Source of the DNA: Betaproteobacteria bacterium
GTDB taxonomy: Bacteria; Pseudomonadota; Gammaproteobacteria; Burkholderiales; CAIKXV01
Reading direction: 5' to 3'
DNA: 42,104 nt
Assembly: GCA_021298815.1 (NCBI GenBank)
Contig: JAJTHE010000012.1
Coordinates: forward strand, 1-42,104
Positions 15,676-24,791 of the stretch are shown here, in pieces (within the stretch, counting starts at the first letter, position 1; the number at the start of each line of letters is the position of its first letter). The notes under the pieces were generated by a model. It saw nothing but the letters and a program-made list of their open reading frames with translations, searched no databases and was not told where the DNA came from. A program made the translations under genes and the position numbers.

Positions 15676-16542
15676 GTGGCCATCGACGGGAGGCGGCCGA
15701 CGCTGCTGCCCTGGTTCATCGCGCCGGCTGCGCTGGTCGCGATGCTGCTGGTCGCCTCGCTGGCGATGCTGTTCCAGTACAGCTTCCGGGCGCACCTGCC
15801 GGGCACGCTCGATGTCGGCGGCTTCACGCTCGACAACTTCCAGGACCTCGGGAAGTGGCTCTACCTGCGGGTGTTCATCGATTCGCTGGTGATCTCTGCG
15901 TGGACGGCCGGGCTGTCGCTGCTGCTCGGCTACCCGCTCGCGCTCGCGCTGGTGCGCTGCCGCTCGCCGTGGCTCAAGGCTGCCATCCTGATCGCGGTGA
16001 TCATTCCGATGTTCACCGGTGACATCGTTCGCACCTATTCCTGGCTGATCGTGCTCGGGACGCGCGGCTTCATCAACGGCTCGCTGCTCGGGCTGGGCGT
16101 GATCGACGCGCCGATCCCGCTGCTGTTCACCACCACCGCGGTCGTGGTGGCGCTGGTGCAGTACTCGCTGCCGGTGATCGTGGTCATCCTGTCGGCTGCG
16201 ATCTCGCACATCGACAGCGACTACGAGAAGGCGGCGGCGAGCCTGGGCGCCGGGCCGCTGTCGGTGCTGTGGAACGTGACCCTGCCGCTGTCGATGCCCG
16301 GAATCCTGTCGGGGACGGTCACGATCTTCGCGTGGACGATGTCCGCGTTTGCCACGCCGCAACTGGTCGGCGGCGGCAAGGTGAACATGGTATCCAACAT
16401 GGTCTACCACCTCGGATTCGCCAGCTTCAACTTCCCGTTCGCCGCGGTGCTCAGCATGGTGTCGCTGCTGCTGATCATGATGGTGCTCGCGCTGCTCGGC
16501 CTGTGGCTGCGGCGCCTGGAACGGCGGGGGTTCGCAGGATGA
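15676..16542 (+). CDS. ABC transporter permease (PotB-like)
   Basis: The 288-residue membrane protein has about six hydrophobic segments (first at LLPWFIAPAALVAMLLVASLAML-type positions 10-32) and a binding-protein-dependent transport inner-membrane motif DSDYEKAAASLGAGP followed by LPLSMPGILSGT, the EAA loop that contacts the ATPase. It begins with GTG at 15676, seven bases after the stop of the binding-protein gene; no better ATG is available without losing the first membrane segment. It forms the channel with the second permease encoded directly after it. Type: cytoplasmic-membrane importer of the polyamine/opine group. Confidence 0.9.
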   Translation: MAIDGRRPTLLPWFIAPAALVAMLLVASLAMLFQYSFRAHLPGTLDVGGFTLDNFQDLGKWLYLRVFIDSLVISAWTAGLSLLLGYPLALALVRCRSPWLKAAILIAVIIPMFTGDIVRTYSWLIVLGTRGFINGSLLGLGVIDAPIPLLFTTTAVVVALVQYSLPVIVVILSAAISHIDSDYEKAAASLGAGPLSVLWNVTLPLSMPGILSGTVTIFAWTMSAFATPQLVGGGKVNMVSNMVYHLGFASFNFPFAAVLSMVSLLLIMMVLALLGLWLRRLERRGFAG

Positions 16543-16552
16543 GGTACGTGGC

Positions 16553-17365
16553 ATGAGGCTCGCGGACCGCCTGGCCCGGCCGGTGTTCGTCGCGATCGTC
16601 GCGCTGGTGCTGGCGTTCGTCACCCTGCCTTCGCTGGTGGTGGTTGTGGTTGCCTTCGGCGACAAGTCGATCATGATGTTCCCGCCCGACGCATGGTCGC
16701 TGCGCTGGTTCGAGCGCGCGCTCACCTACCCCGACTTCCGCAAGGGCATGGTGAACGGGCTCTACATCAGCGCCTGGGCGTCGCTGCTGGCGGTGGCGGT
16801 GGGCACGATGGGCGCGTATGCGATCGACCGCTTCCGGTTCCGCGGCAGCGCGCTGCTGGAGTCGCTGCTGCTGTCGCCGCTGGTGATCCCGCACTTCACC
16901 CTCGGCGTCGGCTTGCTGATCCTCGCCTCCGGGCTCGGCCTGTCCCGCGGCTATGCGGTGGTCGTACTCTGCCACCTGATTCTGGTGGTGCCGTTCGTGA
17001 TGCGCAGCGTCTACGTGTCGCTGAAGAACATCGACCCGATGCTGGAACGCGCGGCGGCCAGCCTCGGCGCGCGTCCGCTGACCGTGTTCCTGCGCATCCA
17101 CCTGCCGCTGCTCGCCCCGGGGCTGGCCGGTGGCTGGCTGTTCGCGTTCATCCTGTCCTTCAACGAGTTCACTGCGACCCTGTTCGTGACCAACAACACC
17201 ACCCAGACCCTTCCCGTGGCGATGTACAACTATGTCCGCGAGTACGCCGATCCGACGATGGCCGCGCTGTCCGCGCTGCTGATCGGCATCACTGCGCTGT
17301 TCCTGGTCGTGGCCAACCGGTTCCTCGGCCTGGACCGCATCCTGTCGATCGGGTCGCATCGATGA
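16553..17365 (+). CDS. ABC transporter permease (PotC-like)
   Basis: This 270-residue protein is the second permease, with roughly six membrane segments (first around residues 13-35) and the EAA loop MLERAAASLGARPLTVFLR followed by HLPLLAPGLAGG. In PotC-type proteins the region after the first segment (here MMFPPDAWSLRWFERAL) lies outside the membrane, and this protein has it. It starts 10 bases after the first permease and overlaps the ATPase gene by four bases (ATGA), which indicates translational coupling and a balanced complex. It acts in the cytoplasmic membrane. Confidence 0.9.
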   Translation: MRLADRLARPVFVAIVALVLAFVTLPSLVVVVVAFGDKSIMMFPPDAWSLRWFERALTYPDFRKGMVNGLYISAWASLLAVAVGTMGAYAIDRFRFRGSALLESLLLSPLVIPHFTLGVGLLILASGLGLSRGYAVVVLCHLILVVPFVMRSVYVSLKNIDPMLERAAASLGARPLTVFLRIHLPLLAPGLAGGWLFAFILSFNEFTATLFVTNNTTQTLPVAMYNYVREYADPTMAALSALLIGITALFLVVANRFLGLDRILSIGSHR

Positions 17366-18462
17366 GCGCGGCGGAGACCCGGCAGGGCGCCGAGGGCGAT
17401 GTCTCGCTGTCGGTCGATCGGGTGGTGAAGTCGTTCGGCGATGCCCGCGCGGTGGACGACGTGTCGCTGAAGGTCAGGCGCGGCGAGTTCGTCACCCTGC
17501 TCGGTCCGTCCGGATGCGGCAAGACCACGCTGCTCAACCTGATCGCCGGTTTCCTGGCGCCGGAGTCGGGCGAGATCTTCATCGATGGGGCGCCGATCAG
17601 CGGCCTGTCGCCGTTCGAGCGCAACATCGGCGTGGTGTTCCAGAACTACGCGCTGTTCCCGCACATGACCGTGGCCGAGAACGTGGGCTTCGGCCTGAAG
17701 ATGCGCAAGGTGGGCAAGGCCGAAGTCGAGCGCCGCGTGCAGGAGGCGCTAGAGATGGTGCGCCTTCCGCAGATGGGCGACCGCCGGCCGCGGCAGCTCT
17801 CGGGCGGCCAGCAGCAGCGCATCGCGCTTGCGCGCGCGTTGGTGATCCGGCCGCAGCTGATCCTGCTCGACGAACCGTTCTCCGCGATCGACAAGAACCT
17901 GCGCGCCGAGATGCAGGTCGAATTGAAGACCATCCAGCGCCAGGTCGGCATCACCACGATCTTCGTCACCCACGACCAGTCAGAGGCGCTGTCGATGTCC
18001 GACCGCATCGCGGTGATGTCCCAGGGGCGGGTGCAGCAGCTGTCGGAGCCGATCGAACTCTACCGGCGGCCGGCCAACAGTTTCGTCGCGTCGTTCATCG
18101 GCGAGATCAACCGGTTGGCCTGCACGCGCCGGCGCGATGCCGACTGCGTGCTGCTCGAGCATGGGGCGGTGCGCCTGCGGCTGCCCGCGGCGCGCGTGCC
18201 GGGCGAGGGCACCGGCGATTCGATGCTCTACGTGCGTCCCGAGGCGCTGCGCGCCGTCGACCCTGGCACGCCGGAGGCCAACCTCTGCGACGGCACGGTC
18301 GATGCGCAGGTGTACCAGGGGACCCATGTCGACCTGATCGTGAAGGCCGACAACGGCTGGCTGCTGCGGGTGCGCGAGCCCGGCTTCGATGCGCTGGAGC
18401 GCTGGCCGGTCGGCGCCCGGCTCGGCGTGCACGCAGACCTCGCCGAGGCCTGCGTGTACTGA
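17362..18462 (+). CDS. ABC transporter ATP-binding protein (PotA-like)
   Basis: The 366-residue ATPase has Walker A GPSGCGKTT (residues 48-56), the Q-loop VFQNYALFPHM, the signature LSGGQQQRIALARAL, Walker B LILLDEPFSAID and the H-loop THDQSEAL. A C-terminal TOBE-type domain (from about residue 250, with YVRPEAL and YQGTHVDLIV) is typical of PotA and related ATPases and may sense substrate or regulators. It energises import by the two permeases encoded upstream. Its start overlaps the stop of the second permease; its stop lies 25 bases from the convergent HD-GYP-like gene. The substrate of the system remains unassigned. Confidence 0.94.
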   Translation: MSAAETRQGAEGDVSLSVDRVVKSFGDARAVDDVSLKVRRGEFVTLLGPSGCGKTTLLNLIAGFLAPESGEIFIDGAPISGLSPFERNIGVVFQNYALFPHMTVAENVGFGLKMRKVGKAEVERRVQEALEMVRLPQMGDRRPRQLSGGQQQRIALARALVIRPQLILLDEPFSAIDKNLRAEMQVELKTIQRQVGITTIFVTHDQSEALSMSDRIAVMSQGRVQQLSEPIELYRRPANSFVASFIGEINRLACTRRRDADCVLLEHGAVRLRLPAARVPGEGTGDSMLYVRPEALRAVDPGTPEANLCDGTVDAQVYQGTHVDLIVKADNGWLLRVREPGFDALERWPVGARLGVHADLAEACVY

Positions 18463-18487
18463 CCGAGGCCGTGCCAGCCGTCGCCGT

Positions 18488-19702
18488 TCATGCGGGCGCG
18501 GCCTCGATCGCCGCTTTCCACAGCGACGCCACGTCCAGCCCGGGCGGCAGGCGTTCGCATCCACTTTCCTCGACGATGGCGAAGGTGTCCCCGAGCGTGG
18601 AGCGTTTCGGGAAGCTCTTCGAGGCGATGCCGTCGCGGGTGCGCACCGCCCGTGCGATCGGTCCACGTGGGTTGGCAGTACGGTGGGTCACCACCGCCAG
18701 TTCTGCCGAACGCAGCATGACCACCGTGCCCGGTGGCCACGCGCCCATCACGCGGGCCAGCAGGTGTGCCATCTCCAGGTCCAGGGCCGGGTTGCCCCCA
18801 CCGGTCATCTTCTTGAGCGCGAGGCTCGCCGGTAGCGCGGACCGGTAGGCACGTTCGCTCACCACCGTGCAGAAGCGGTCGGCGATCGCGATCGCGCGCG
18901 CGGCCAGGCCCGACTTCGTGCCTGCGGGCCCGGCGGGATGGTCGCTGCCGTCGGCGGCTTGGTGGTGCTGCTGCACTGCGTCCAGCCACGCCCTGTCCTC
19001 GACGCCCGTCGCGGCCAGCCACTCGGCCGACCGGCGTGGATGGTCCCGCAGCAGCGCCTGCTGTGCGGCGTCGGGCGTCTTCACGTCGTACAGCGTGTCC
19101 TGCAGCGCATGGATCGACAGGTTCATCGTCAGGGCCGCGCAGACCGCGCTGGCGCGCGCGGTCGCCTCGACACCGGCCTGGGCGAGCAGCAGGTCGGTGA
19201 CCACCGCAACGTTCACCGCCTGCCGGGGCGCATATGGACGGTCGCGCAGCCATGCGATCGTGGCGATCGCGGCGTCCGGGTCCAACTCGACCGCATGCAT
19301 CAGGCGTGCCGCCATCGCGCGCACGGACGCGGCGAAGCCGCCGTCCACCGCCAGCGCATCGCCGGGCCCGCCGAGCAGGGCGTGCAGGTCGGTGCGCAGC
19401 ACGCGCAGTTCATCGAACGCCGAGACCGCGCGGAACTGCAGCGGCGCAGCCGCCGCCGCCGCGTGCGGCGCGACGCGGCCACCGCGCAGCGATTGCACGG
19501 CATCGGCTTCGCCCCACAAGCCGATCTCGAGCAGCCGCTCCAGCTGGGCGAGGTCGCGGACGAACTGGCCACGGCCGAGCAGTTTCGTGCCCGAGCGGTC
19601 GAATATGTCCAGCGGCAGCGGTGCGCCGGGTTCGAGGTCGCCCGGCTCGAGCCGGGCGCGCTCCGGCCGCGCGGACGCGGCCACGGGCACGTTTTGCGCC
19701 AT
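18488..19702 (-). CDS. Degenerate HD-GYP-domain protein
   Basis: The 404-residue protein has an unassigned N-terminal part (residues 1-110; DRSGTKLLGRGQ recalls regions ahead of HD-GYP domains) and a helical region that matches an HD-GYP output domain, the type that hydrolyses c-di-GMP. The key motifs are eroded. The HD pair is missing (TMNLSIHALQD instead of a HDIGK-like segment), LLRDHPRRSAEWL keeps only part of the next site, and HHE-DGSGYP reads HHQAADGSDHP (residues 246-256). It is therefore probably not an active phosphodiesterase but may bind ligand or protein partners. It is convergent with the ABC operon; its promoter would be in the 134-base gap before it. Confidence 0.7.
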   Translation of the reverse strand: MAQNVPVAASARPERARLEPGDLEPGAPLPLDIFDRSGTKLLGRGQFVRDLAQLERLLEIGLWGEADAVQSLRGGRVAPHAAAAAAPLQFRAVSAFDELRVLRTDLHALLGGPGDALAVDGGFAASVRAMAARLMHAVELDPDAAIATIAWLRDRPYAPRQAVNVAVVTDLLLAQAGVEATARASAVCAALTMNLSIHALQDTLYDVKTPDAAQQALLRDHPRRSAEWLAATGVEDRAWLDAVQQHHQAADGSDHPAGPAGTKSGLAARAIAIADRFCTVVSERAYRSALPASLALKKMTGGGNPALDLEMAHLLARVMGAWPPGTVVMLRSAELAVVTHRTANPRGPIARAVRTRDGIASKSFPKRSTLGDTFAIVEESGCERLPPGLDVASLWKAAIEAAPA

Positions 19703-19801
19703 GCGGTTTCTCCTTCGGGGAGGCCGGTCGCGTCGCCACGGGATTGGAGTGGCGGATGGTTCCGGCGTCCACCGATAACGGCTGGCGCGGGAGAATCTTC
19801 A

Positions 19802-19827
19802 GCGGAACCGGCTCCCGCCGGTTCCGC
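19802..19827 (-). terminator. Stem-loop after the amidohydrolase gene
   Basis: GCGGAACCGG (19802-19811) pairs perfectly with CCGGTTCCGC (19818-19827) over a six-base loop, 10 bases past the amidohydrolase stop on the minus strand. No T run follows it, so it may be a factor-dependent terminator or 3'-end stabiliser rather than an intrinsic terminator. Confidence 0.5.
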
Positions 19828-19836
19828 GCGGCGGTC

Positions 19837-21351
19837 TCAGGCGCCGCGGTTCACGTATCCATACGCCAGGTTGGTCCGCCCGTCGCCCTGCTCGTCGTAG
19901 ATGCGCTTTGCGCGCGCGACGACGTCGTTCTCGAGCCCGGCGCGCATCGCCGGCGTGAACCGGTAGAGCCTGGCCGAGTTCTCGGCGAAGATCGCATTCT
20001 TCACCGGCCCATCTGGCGCGCCCAGCGGCTTGAAGCCGTGCTTCTTCTGCATGTCTTCCGGGATCTCGAGCCGGCGCAGGGCCTCGATCTGCCACTGCGG
20101 TGCGCCGGTCCAGACGGCATCGGTTCCCCACACGATGCGGTCGGCCCCGAGTCCGTTGACCAGTTGCCCGAGCATCGCCGCGCAAAGCCGTGGCTCGGCC
20201 ACGGTGCTCTGCGCGAAGATCTGCCCGAGGTCACCGTAGACGTTGGTCACGCCGTACCTCGACGGGATGTCGGCGAGGTCGGTCACCCAGTCGATGCGGC
20301 CGGTCTTCTCGAACTGCTGCCAGCCGGTGTTCTGCGCCCCGCCGGTGAAGCGGAAGCCCGAGTGGTAGATCACGAAGTTGAGCTGCGGCCAGTCCCTCGC
20401 CGCCTTGCCCACGTCGCGCACGTCCGCATACTTCACCAGGTCGGGGAACTTGAGCGTGACCGACGGCGGGAACAGCCCCTTGTGCACGCAGACGTTGGCG
20501 AGGCTCGGGTTGGTCTTGCTGGCCTTCACCAGCTTCTCGTAGAACGGGTACATCAGCTTCTCGTCGTCGAGATGCCACGGATGGCGTGCCAGGTGCTTGT
20601 TCGTGTTGTCGCCGACCGTATAGCCCTTGAACGAATCCGGCTTCAGCACCTCGAGGTCGTGGTCGACCTTCTCGAGCCAGCCGGGCATGCCCGGCATGAA
20701 GATCGCATGCGAGAACATGCGCTTCGTGCCGCTCTGCCTGTTCACGTTGGTGCGCGCGTCGGCCTTCATCTCGTTGGTGAGGAACCAGTCGCGCGGATCC
20801 TCCGAACCCGAGCCGGAGATCAGCGCGACCTTGGTGTCGCTGTCGAGGTATATCTCCTTGAAGTAATTCGCGAACTTCAGGTCATCGATGGTCTGCGGCT
20901 TGCCCGCGAGCGCCGGGTTCCAGCCGGCCTTGCCGACCGCCTCGCGCGAGCGCACGAAGCCTTCCAGCCGCGTGTCGTCGCGCAGGAAGTGGGTGTGCAT
21001 GTCCATGATGAACTGGCCCTTTAGCGCGGCGGCACGGGCATTGGCCAGCTCGGGGGTGGCCGCCTCGGCCCGGCTCACCATGTACAGCGGGCCGAAGGTC
21101 TCGTTCATCGCGACGAAGGCCGCGGCCATGCCGGCCGAGGTCTTGAAGAAGGCGCGGCGGGTCATGCCCTGGTGCTCGGCCAGCTCGGAGCCGATGGCCT
21201 TCACCCGTGCCTCGAACTCGCGCTGGCGTTCGGTCTGCGGCGCCGGCATGAACTCGTCGGAAGACACCGACTGCACGGGTATCGGGGAGGCGAACAGCGA
21301 GGATTCCGCCGGTGCCAGACGTGCCAGGTCTTCGTCGCTCATCATGCTCAT
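19837..21351 (-). CDS. Exported amidohydrolase-superfamily enzyme with internal Tat signal
   Basis: The 504-residue protein has the TIM-barrel metal site of the amidohydrolase/ACMSD-like group: the HxH motif MDMHTH (His119, His121), a mid-chain VIYHSG histidine and the aspartate in VWGTDAVW. A twin-arginine signal, MTRRAFFKTSAG followed by a hydrophobic stretch and SRAEA, begins at residue 63, so 62 residues precede it. Either the true start is further in or the protein has an unusual N-terminal extension. Export through Tat would mean the metal is loaded in the cytoplasm. It is 130 bases downstream of the aldehyde dehydrogenase, on the same strand, and may belong to that region. The substrate is unknown; decarboxylase and hydrolase chemistry are both possible. 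Confidence 0.85.
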   Translation of the reverse strand: MSMMSDEDLARLAPAESSLFASPIPVQSVSSDEFMPAPQTERQREFEARVKAIGSELAEHQGMTRRAFFKTSAGMAAAFVAMNETFGPLYMVSRAEAATPELANARAAALKGQFIMDMHTHFLRDDTRLEGFVRSREAVGKAGWNPALAGKPQTIDDLKFANYFKEIYLDSDTKVALISGSGSEDPRDWFLTNEMKADARTNVNRQSGTKRMFSHAIFMPGMPGWLEKVDHDLEVLKPDSFKGYTVGDNTNKHLARHPWHLDDEKLMYPFYEKLVKASKTNPSLANVCVHKGLFPPSVTLKFPDLVKYADVRDVGKAARDWPQLNFVIYHSGFRFTGGAQNTGWQQFEKTGRIDWVTDLADIPSRYGVTNVYGDLGQIFAQSTVAEPRLCAAMLGQLVNGLGADRIVWGTDAVWTGAPQWQIEALRRLEIPEDMQKKHGFKPLGAPDGPVKNAIFAENSARLYRFTPAMRAGLENDVVARAKRIYDEQGDGRTNLAYGYVNRGA

Positions 21352-21481
21352 GCTGTCGTCCTCCCGTATTTGCGCCGCGTGGTCGTTGGTCGCGTGTTCG
21401 CCAGATCCCGTCGCCTTCGTCCCCCTCCCGGAGGCAGGCTTCTACAATCTACTGCGATTCGGCGCCGTCGGGAAGCTGGCG

Positions 21482-22858
21482 TCAAGGACGCCGCAGATGC
21501 CACGCCTTCGGCCGCGTGAAGGCCAGGATGCCGTGCGTCGACAACGTCAGGCCCAGCCCCGAGTCCCCGTGGCCAGACCACGGCAGGCGCGGGCTCACCC
21601 TGTCGCAGCAGTTCCAGTACACGGTGCCGGCGTTGACGCGGGACAACAACGCGCGGGCGGATGCCTCATCGCGGGTGAACACGCCCGCCGTCAGGCCATA
21701 GCGGGTGTCGTTCATCAGTGCCACGGCCTCTTCGTCGCCGGAGACCTTCTGGATGCCGATGATCGGGCCGAAGCTTTCCTCGCGCATCAGCGCCATCGTG
21801 TGGTCGACCTCGGTGAACACGGTCGGCGCATACCAGTTTCCCGGCTGGGGCAGGCGATTGCCGCCGCAGCGCAGCGTGGCACCCCTGGCGCGTGCATCGG
21901 CCACCTGCGCGTCGAGCACGTCGAGTTGCTGCGCGCGCGTGATGGCACCGATGTAGGTGTCATCGGCCATCGGGTCGCCCTGCCTGAACCCGGCCACCGT
22001 GGCCAGGAAATGCTCGACGAACGCGTCGTGCAGGCTGGCGTGGACGTAGATCCGCTCGACCGAGCAGCAGCTCTGGCCGGTGTTGTACATCGCGCCGTCG
22101 GCCAGGCTTTCCGCGGCGAGTTTCGGGTCGGCGTCGGCGCGGACATAGACCGGGTCCTTGCCGCCCAGCTCGAGTTGCAGCTTGACCAGTCGTGGTGCCA
22201 GCGCCTGGGCGATCCGCACCCCGGTGGCATGGCTGCCGGTGAAGAACAGCCCGTCCAGAGGCTGCTCGAGCAGTGCCGTGCCAACATCGGCGGCGCCGAT
22301 GACGGCCTGCATCACCTCGCCGGGTATGCCAGCCTGATGCAGCAGCCGCGTGATGTGCAGGCCGGTCAGCGCGGCGTACTCCGAGGGCTTGTACAGCACG
22401 GCATTTCCGGTCAGCAGCGCCGGCACGATGACATTGCAGCCGACCAGGTAGGGATAGTTCCAGGCCGAGATGTTACCGACCACGCCCAGCGGTACATGCG
22501 AGATCTGCTCGCGCATGGAGCCGTCGTCGAAGACAGGCTCGTCGCGCACCGCCGCTTCGGCGTGCGCGATGAAGAAGTCGATGCGCGTGATCATGCCGTT
22601 GATCTCGTTGCGCGACTGGCTGATGGGTTTCCCGACTTCCTGCGTCAACGTGGTTGCCAGCGTCTCGATCCCGGCGCCAAGGCTCGCGCGAAACCGCCCG
22701 ATCGCAGCAAGGCGCTCGGTCATCGGCGTGGCCGCCCAGCCCGGCTGCGCAGTGCGCGCCGAAGCCGCCTTCAGTGCGACCGCGGCCGGGCTGTCGGCTA
22801 CGACCTCGGCCAGCCGGCGTCCGGTGGCGGGGTCGTGGATCTCGAGTCGATTGCTCAT
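21482..22858 (-). CDS. NAD(P)-dependent aldehyde dehydrogenase
   Basis: The 458-residue protein is an aldehyde dehydrogenase that oxidises an aldehyde to its carboxylate. The catalytic cysteine is Cys264 in NTGQSCCSVER, the general-base glutamate is Glu230 in LELGGKDP, and cofactor-binding segments include ISAWNYP, KPSEYA and FFTGSHATG. The start at 22858 overlaps the stop of the glutamine amidotransferase-like gene by four bases (ATGA); the longer frame to 23353 runs antiparallel into that gene and is not real. It is the last gene of the gamma-glutamyl cluster. In the proposed route it oxidises the gamma-glutamylated amino aldehyde made by the iron alcohol dehydrogenase, as PuuC does in the putrescine route. 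Confidence 0.93.
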   Translation of the reverse strand: MSNRLEIHDPATGRRLAEVVADSPAAVALKAASARTAQPGWAATPMTERLAAIGRFRASLGAGIETLATTLTQEVGKPISQSRNEINGMITRIDFFIAHAEAAVRDEPVFDDGSMREQISHVPLGVVGNISAWNYPYLVGCNVIVPALLTGNAVLYKPSEYAALTGLHITRLLHQAGIPGEVMQAVIGAADVGTALLEQPLDGLFFTGSHATGVRIAQALAPRLVKLQLELGGKDPVYVRADADPKLAAESLADGAMYNTGQSCCSVERIYVHASLHDAFVEHFLATVAGFRQGDPMADDTYIGAITRAQQLDVLDAQVADARARGATLRCGGNRLPQPGNWYAPTVFTEVDHTMALMREESFGPIIGIQKVSGDEEAVALMNDTRYGLTAGVFTRDEASARALLSRVNAGTVYWNCCDRVSPRLPWSGHGDSGLGLTLSTHGILAFTRPKAWHLRRP

Positions 22859-23661
22859 GTCTTTCGTGCGGTCCTTGCCGCCTGGAGGAAATCGTTCAGT
22901 AACGGCGTATCGTCGAACTGGCCCGGCACGGCCCTGTCGTGGAATTCGGGGTGCCATTGCACGGCGGCTACGTAGGTGGGCCCGGGGCGGCGCACCGCCT
23001 CGATGATGCCGTCCTGCGGGCAGCGCGCTTCGACCACGAAACCGGGGGCGAGGTCCTTGATACCCTGGTGGTGGATGCTGTTGGCGCTGGCACGTGTGAC
23101 GCCAGGGCACAGTTGCGCCAGGCGGGTGCCGGGGACGATCTCGATCTCGTGCCCGTGCTTTTCGTACCGCGCATGCTCGCGGTGCGACCCGGCCGCCGGC
23201 TGCTGGGTCGCGATGTCCTGGAACAGCGTGCCGCCGAACTTCACGTTGAGCATCTGCAGGCCGCGGCAGATGCCGAAGATCGGCTTTCTGGCGGCGATGA
23301 ACGCGTCGATCAGTGCGATCTCGTGGCGGTCGCGCAGCCGGTCGCCCTGCCATTCGGGACGCATCGGCACCTCGCCATAGCTCTCGGGGGCGATGTCCGC
23401 GCCGCCCTGGAGTACCAGGCCGTCGAGCGCGGCGGCGTAATCGTCCAGGTCCAGGTCGGCGCGGGTCACGATGCTGTCGCGGGTGACCGCCGGGATCATC
23501 ACTGCGATGGCGTGGCTGGAGAGCACCCAGTGCGCGACCGACTGTTCCAGGTAGTGCAGGGTCTTGGTGAACACGCCGCCCAGCGACGCGGTCGTGGCGT
23601 CCGGGTACAGGACGCGCGACGAGACTCCGATCAGCAGCGGCCGCTCGCCCGCAGGGCTCAC
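22855..23661 (-). CDS. Class I glutamine amidotransferase-like gamma-glutamyl hydrolase (PuuD-like)
   Basis: The 268-residue protein resembles PuuD-type gamma-glutamyl-GABA hydrolases, which cut a gamma-glutamyl amide to glutamate and the free amino acid. Cys132 in FGICRGLQMLNV is the nucleophile, and His237 and Glu239 in QWHPEF complete the triad; SHREHARY and SIHHQGIKDLAPG are typical PuuD segments. The start is a GTG at 23661 whose G-T-G overlaps the stop of the iron alcohol dehydrogenase gene (GTGA), and no ATG in this frame fits as well. The stop overlaps the aldehyde dehydrogenase start. In the cluster it would remove the gamma-glutamyl group at the end of the pathway, returning glutamate. 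Confidence 0.9.
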   Translation of the reverse strand: MSPAGERPLLIGVSSRVLYPDATTASLGGVFTKTLHYLEQSVAHWVLSSHAIAVMIPAVTRDSIVTRADLDLDDYAAALDGLVLQGGADIAPESYGEVPMRPEWQGDRLRDRHEIALIDAFIAARKPIFGICRGLQMLNVKFGGTLFQDIATQQPAAGSHREHARYEKHGHEIEIVPGTRLAQLCPGVTRASANSIHHQGIKDLAPGFVVEARCPQDGIIEAVRRPGPTYVAAVQWHPEFHDRAVPGQFDDTPLLNDFLQAARTARKT

Positions 23662-24791
23662 AGTGCCTCCAGGAACAGCCGCTCGTAGTCGGTTGGGGAA
23701 GCCTTGCGCGGATTGGTCTGGCTGGTGAAATCCTTGTCCGCCAGCTCGACCAGCCGCGGCAGCTGGGCTCGCGTCACGCCGCGCGTACCCAGGCCACCCT
23801 CGATGCCGATGGTCGCCTTGAGCTCGCGCAGCCAGGGGACGACGGCCGCGCCGCCGCCGGACAGCCCTGCCGCGTGCGCGAGCTCGTCGAACTTCTCCGG
23901 TACCGCTTCGAAGTTCCAGGCGAGCACGGTGTCGATCATCAGTGCGTTGGCCAGTCCATGGTGCAGGTCGCAGACGGCGCCCAGTGCATGGGCGCAGGCA
24001 TGGACCGAGCCGAGGTCCTTCTGGAAGGCGATGGCGCCCATCATCGAGCTCATCATCATGTCGGTGCGCGCAGCCAGGTTGCCCGGCTCGCGTACGGCGG
24101 CAGCCAGCGCGCGTGCGCCCACGCGCAGGCCTTCCAGTGCGATGCCGTCGCACAGCGGATGGTAGGCCGGCGACAGGTAGCTCTCGATGTTGTGCGTGAG
24201 CGCGTCCATTCCGGTGGCCGCGGTGACCGCCGCCGGCAGGCCCAGCGTCAGCTCCGGATCGGCAAAGACCGCCTGCGCCAGGATCTTCGCGCTGAACACG
24301 GTCCGCTTGTGGTGCGTGTCGTTCTCCGACACCACCGCCGAGCGACCGACCTCGCTGCCGGTACCCGCCGTGGTCGGCAGCGCCACGAACCAGGGCAGTG
24401 GTTGCGTGATCGGCCGGACGTCCGGATGGTCCCAGACGTACTCGAGGATGTCGCCATCGTGGACTGCCATCAGGCCGACGACCTTGGCTACGTCGAGCGC
24501 GGCACCACCGCCGAAGCCGATCACGCAATCGGCACCATGCGACCTGAACGCTGCAGCGCCGGCCATAACCTGTGCACACGTGGGGTTGCCGTGCACGCCG
24601 TCGAAGACAGCGGGATGCAGGCCACCCAGGTGGCTCTTGAACTCGGCCATCACCGGCAACGCAGCCAGCGCGCGGTCGGTCACGATCAACGGCCGCTTCA
24701 GGCCTCGCGCGAGCAGGTGCTCTGCGACCAGCTTGCGTGCGCCGGCGCCGAAGGCGATGGCCGTCGGAAACGAAAAATGGGTGATGGTCAT
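23658..24791 (-). CDS. Iron-containing (group III) alcohol dehydrogenase
   Basis: The 377-residue protein belongs to the Fe-dependent alcohol dehydrogenases (FucO/AdhB/maleylacetate reductase group). The metal ligands are all present: Asp196 and His200 in GMDALTHNIE, His264 in GSVHACAH and His278 in CDLHHGLAN, the same spacing as in FucO. The NAD-binding loop is GGGAALDVAK and the segment ALPTTAGTGSEV is conserved. It would interconvert an alcohol and an aldehyde in the cytoplasm. The ATG shares one base with the TGA of the gamma-glutamyl ligase gene upstream, and the stop overlaps the amidotransferase start. Its place between a gamma-glutamyl ligase and a gamma-glutamyl hydrolase implies that its substrate is a gamma-glutamylated amino alcohol. 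Confidence 0.93.
   Translation of the reverse strand: MTITHFSFPTAIAFGAGARKLVAEHLLARGLKRPLIVTDRALAALPVMAEFKSHLGGLHPAVFDGVHGNPTCAQVMAGAAAFRSHGADCVIGFGGGAALDVAKVVGLMAVHDGDILEYVWDHPDVRPITQPLPWFVALPTTAGTGSEVGRSAVVSENDTHHKRTVFSAKILAQAVFADPELTLGLPAAVTAATGMDALTHNIESYLSPAYHPLCDGIALEGLRVGARALAAAVREPGNLAARTDMMMSSMMGAIAFQKDLGSVHACAHALGAVCDLHHGLANALMIDTVLAWNFEAVPEKFDELAHAAGLSGGGAAVVPWLRELKATIGIEGGLGTRGVTRAQLPRLVELADKDFTSQTNPRKASPTDYERLFLEAL

Noticed and set aside
22859..23353. An N-terminal extension of the aldehyde dehydrogenase
   Set aside because: This region is the out-of-frame copy of the PuuD-like gene; the ATG at 22858 has the right length and overlaps that gene's stop.
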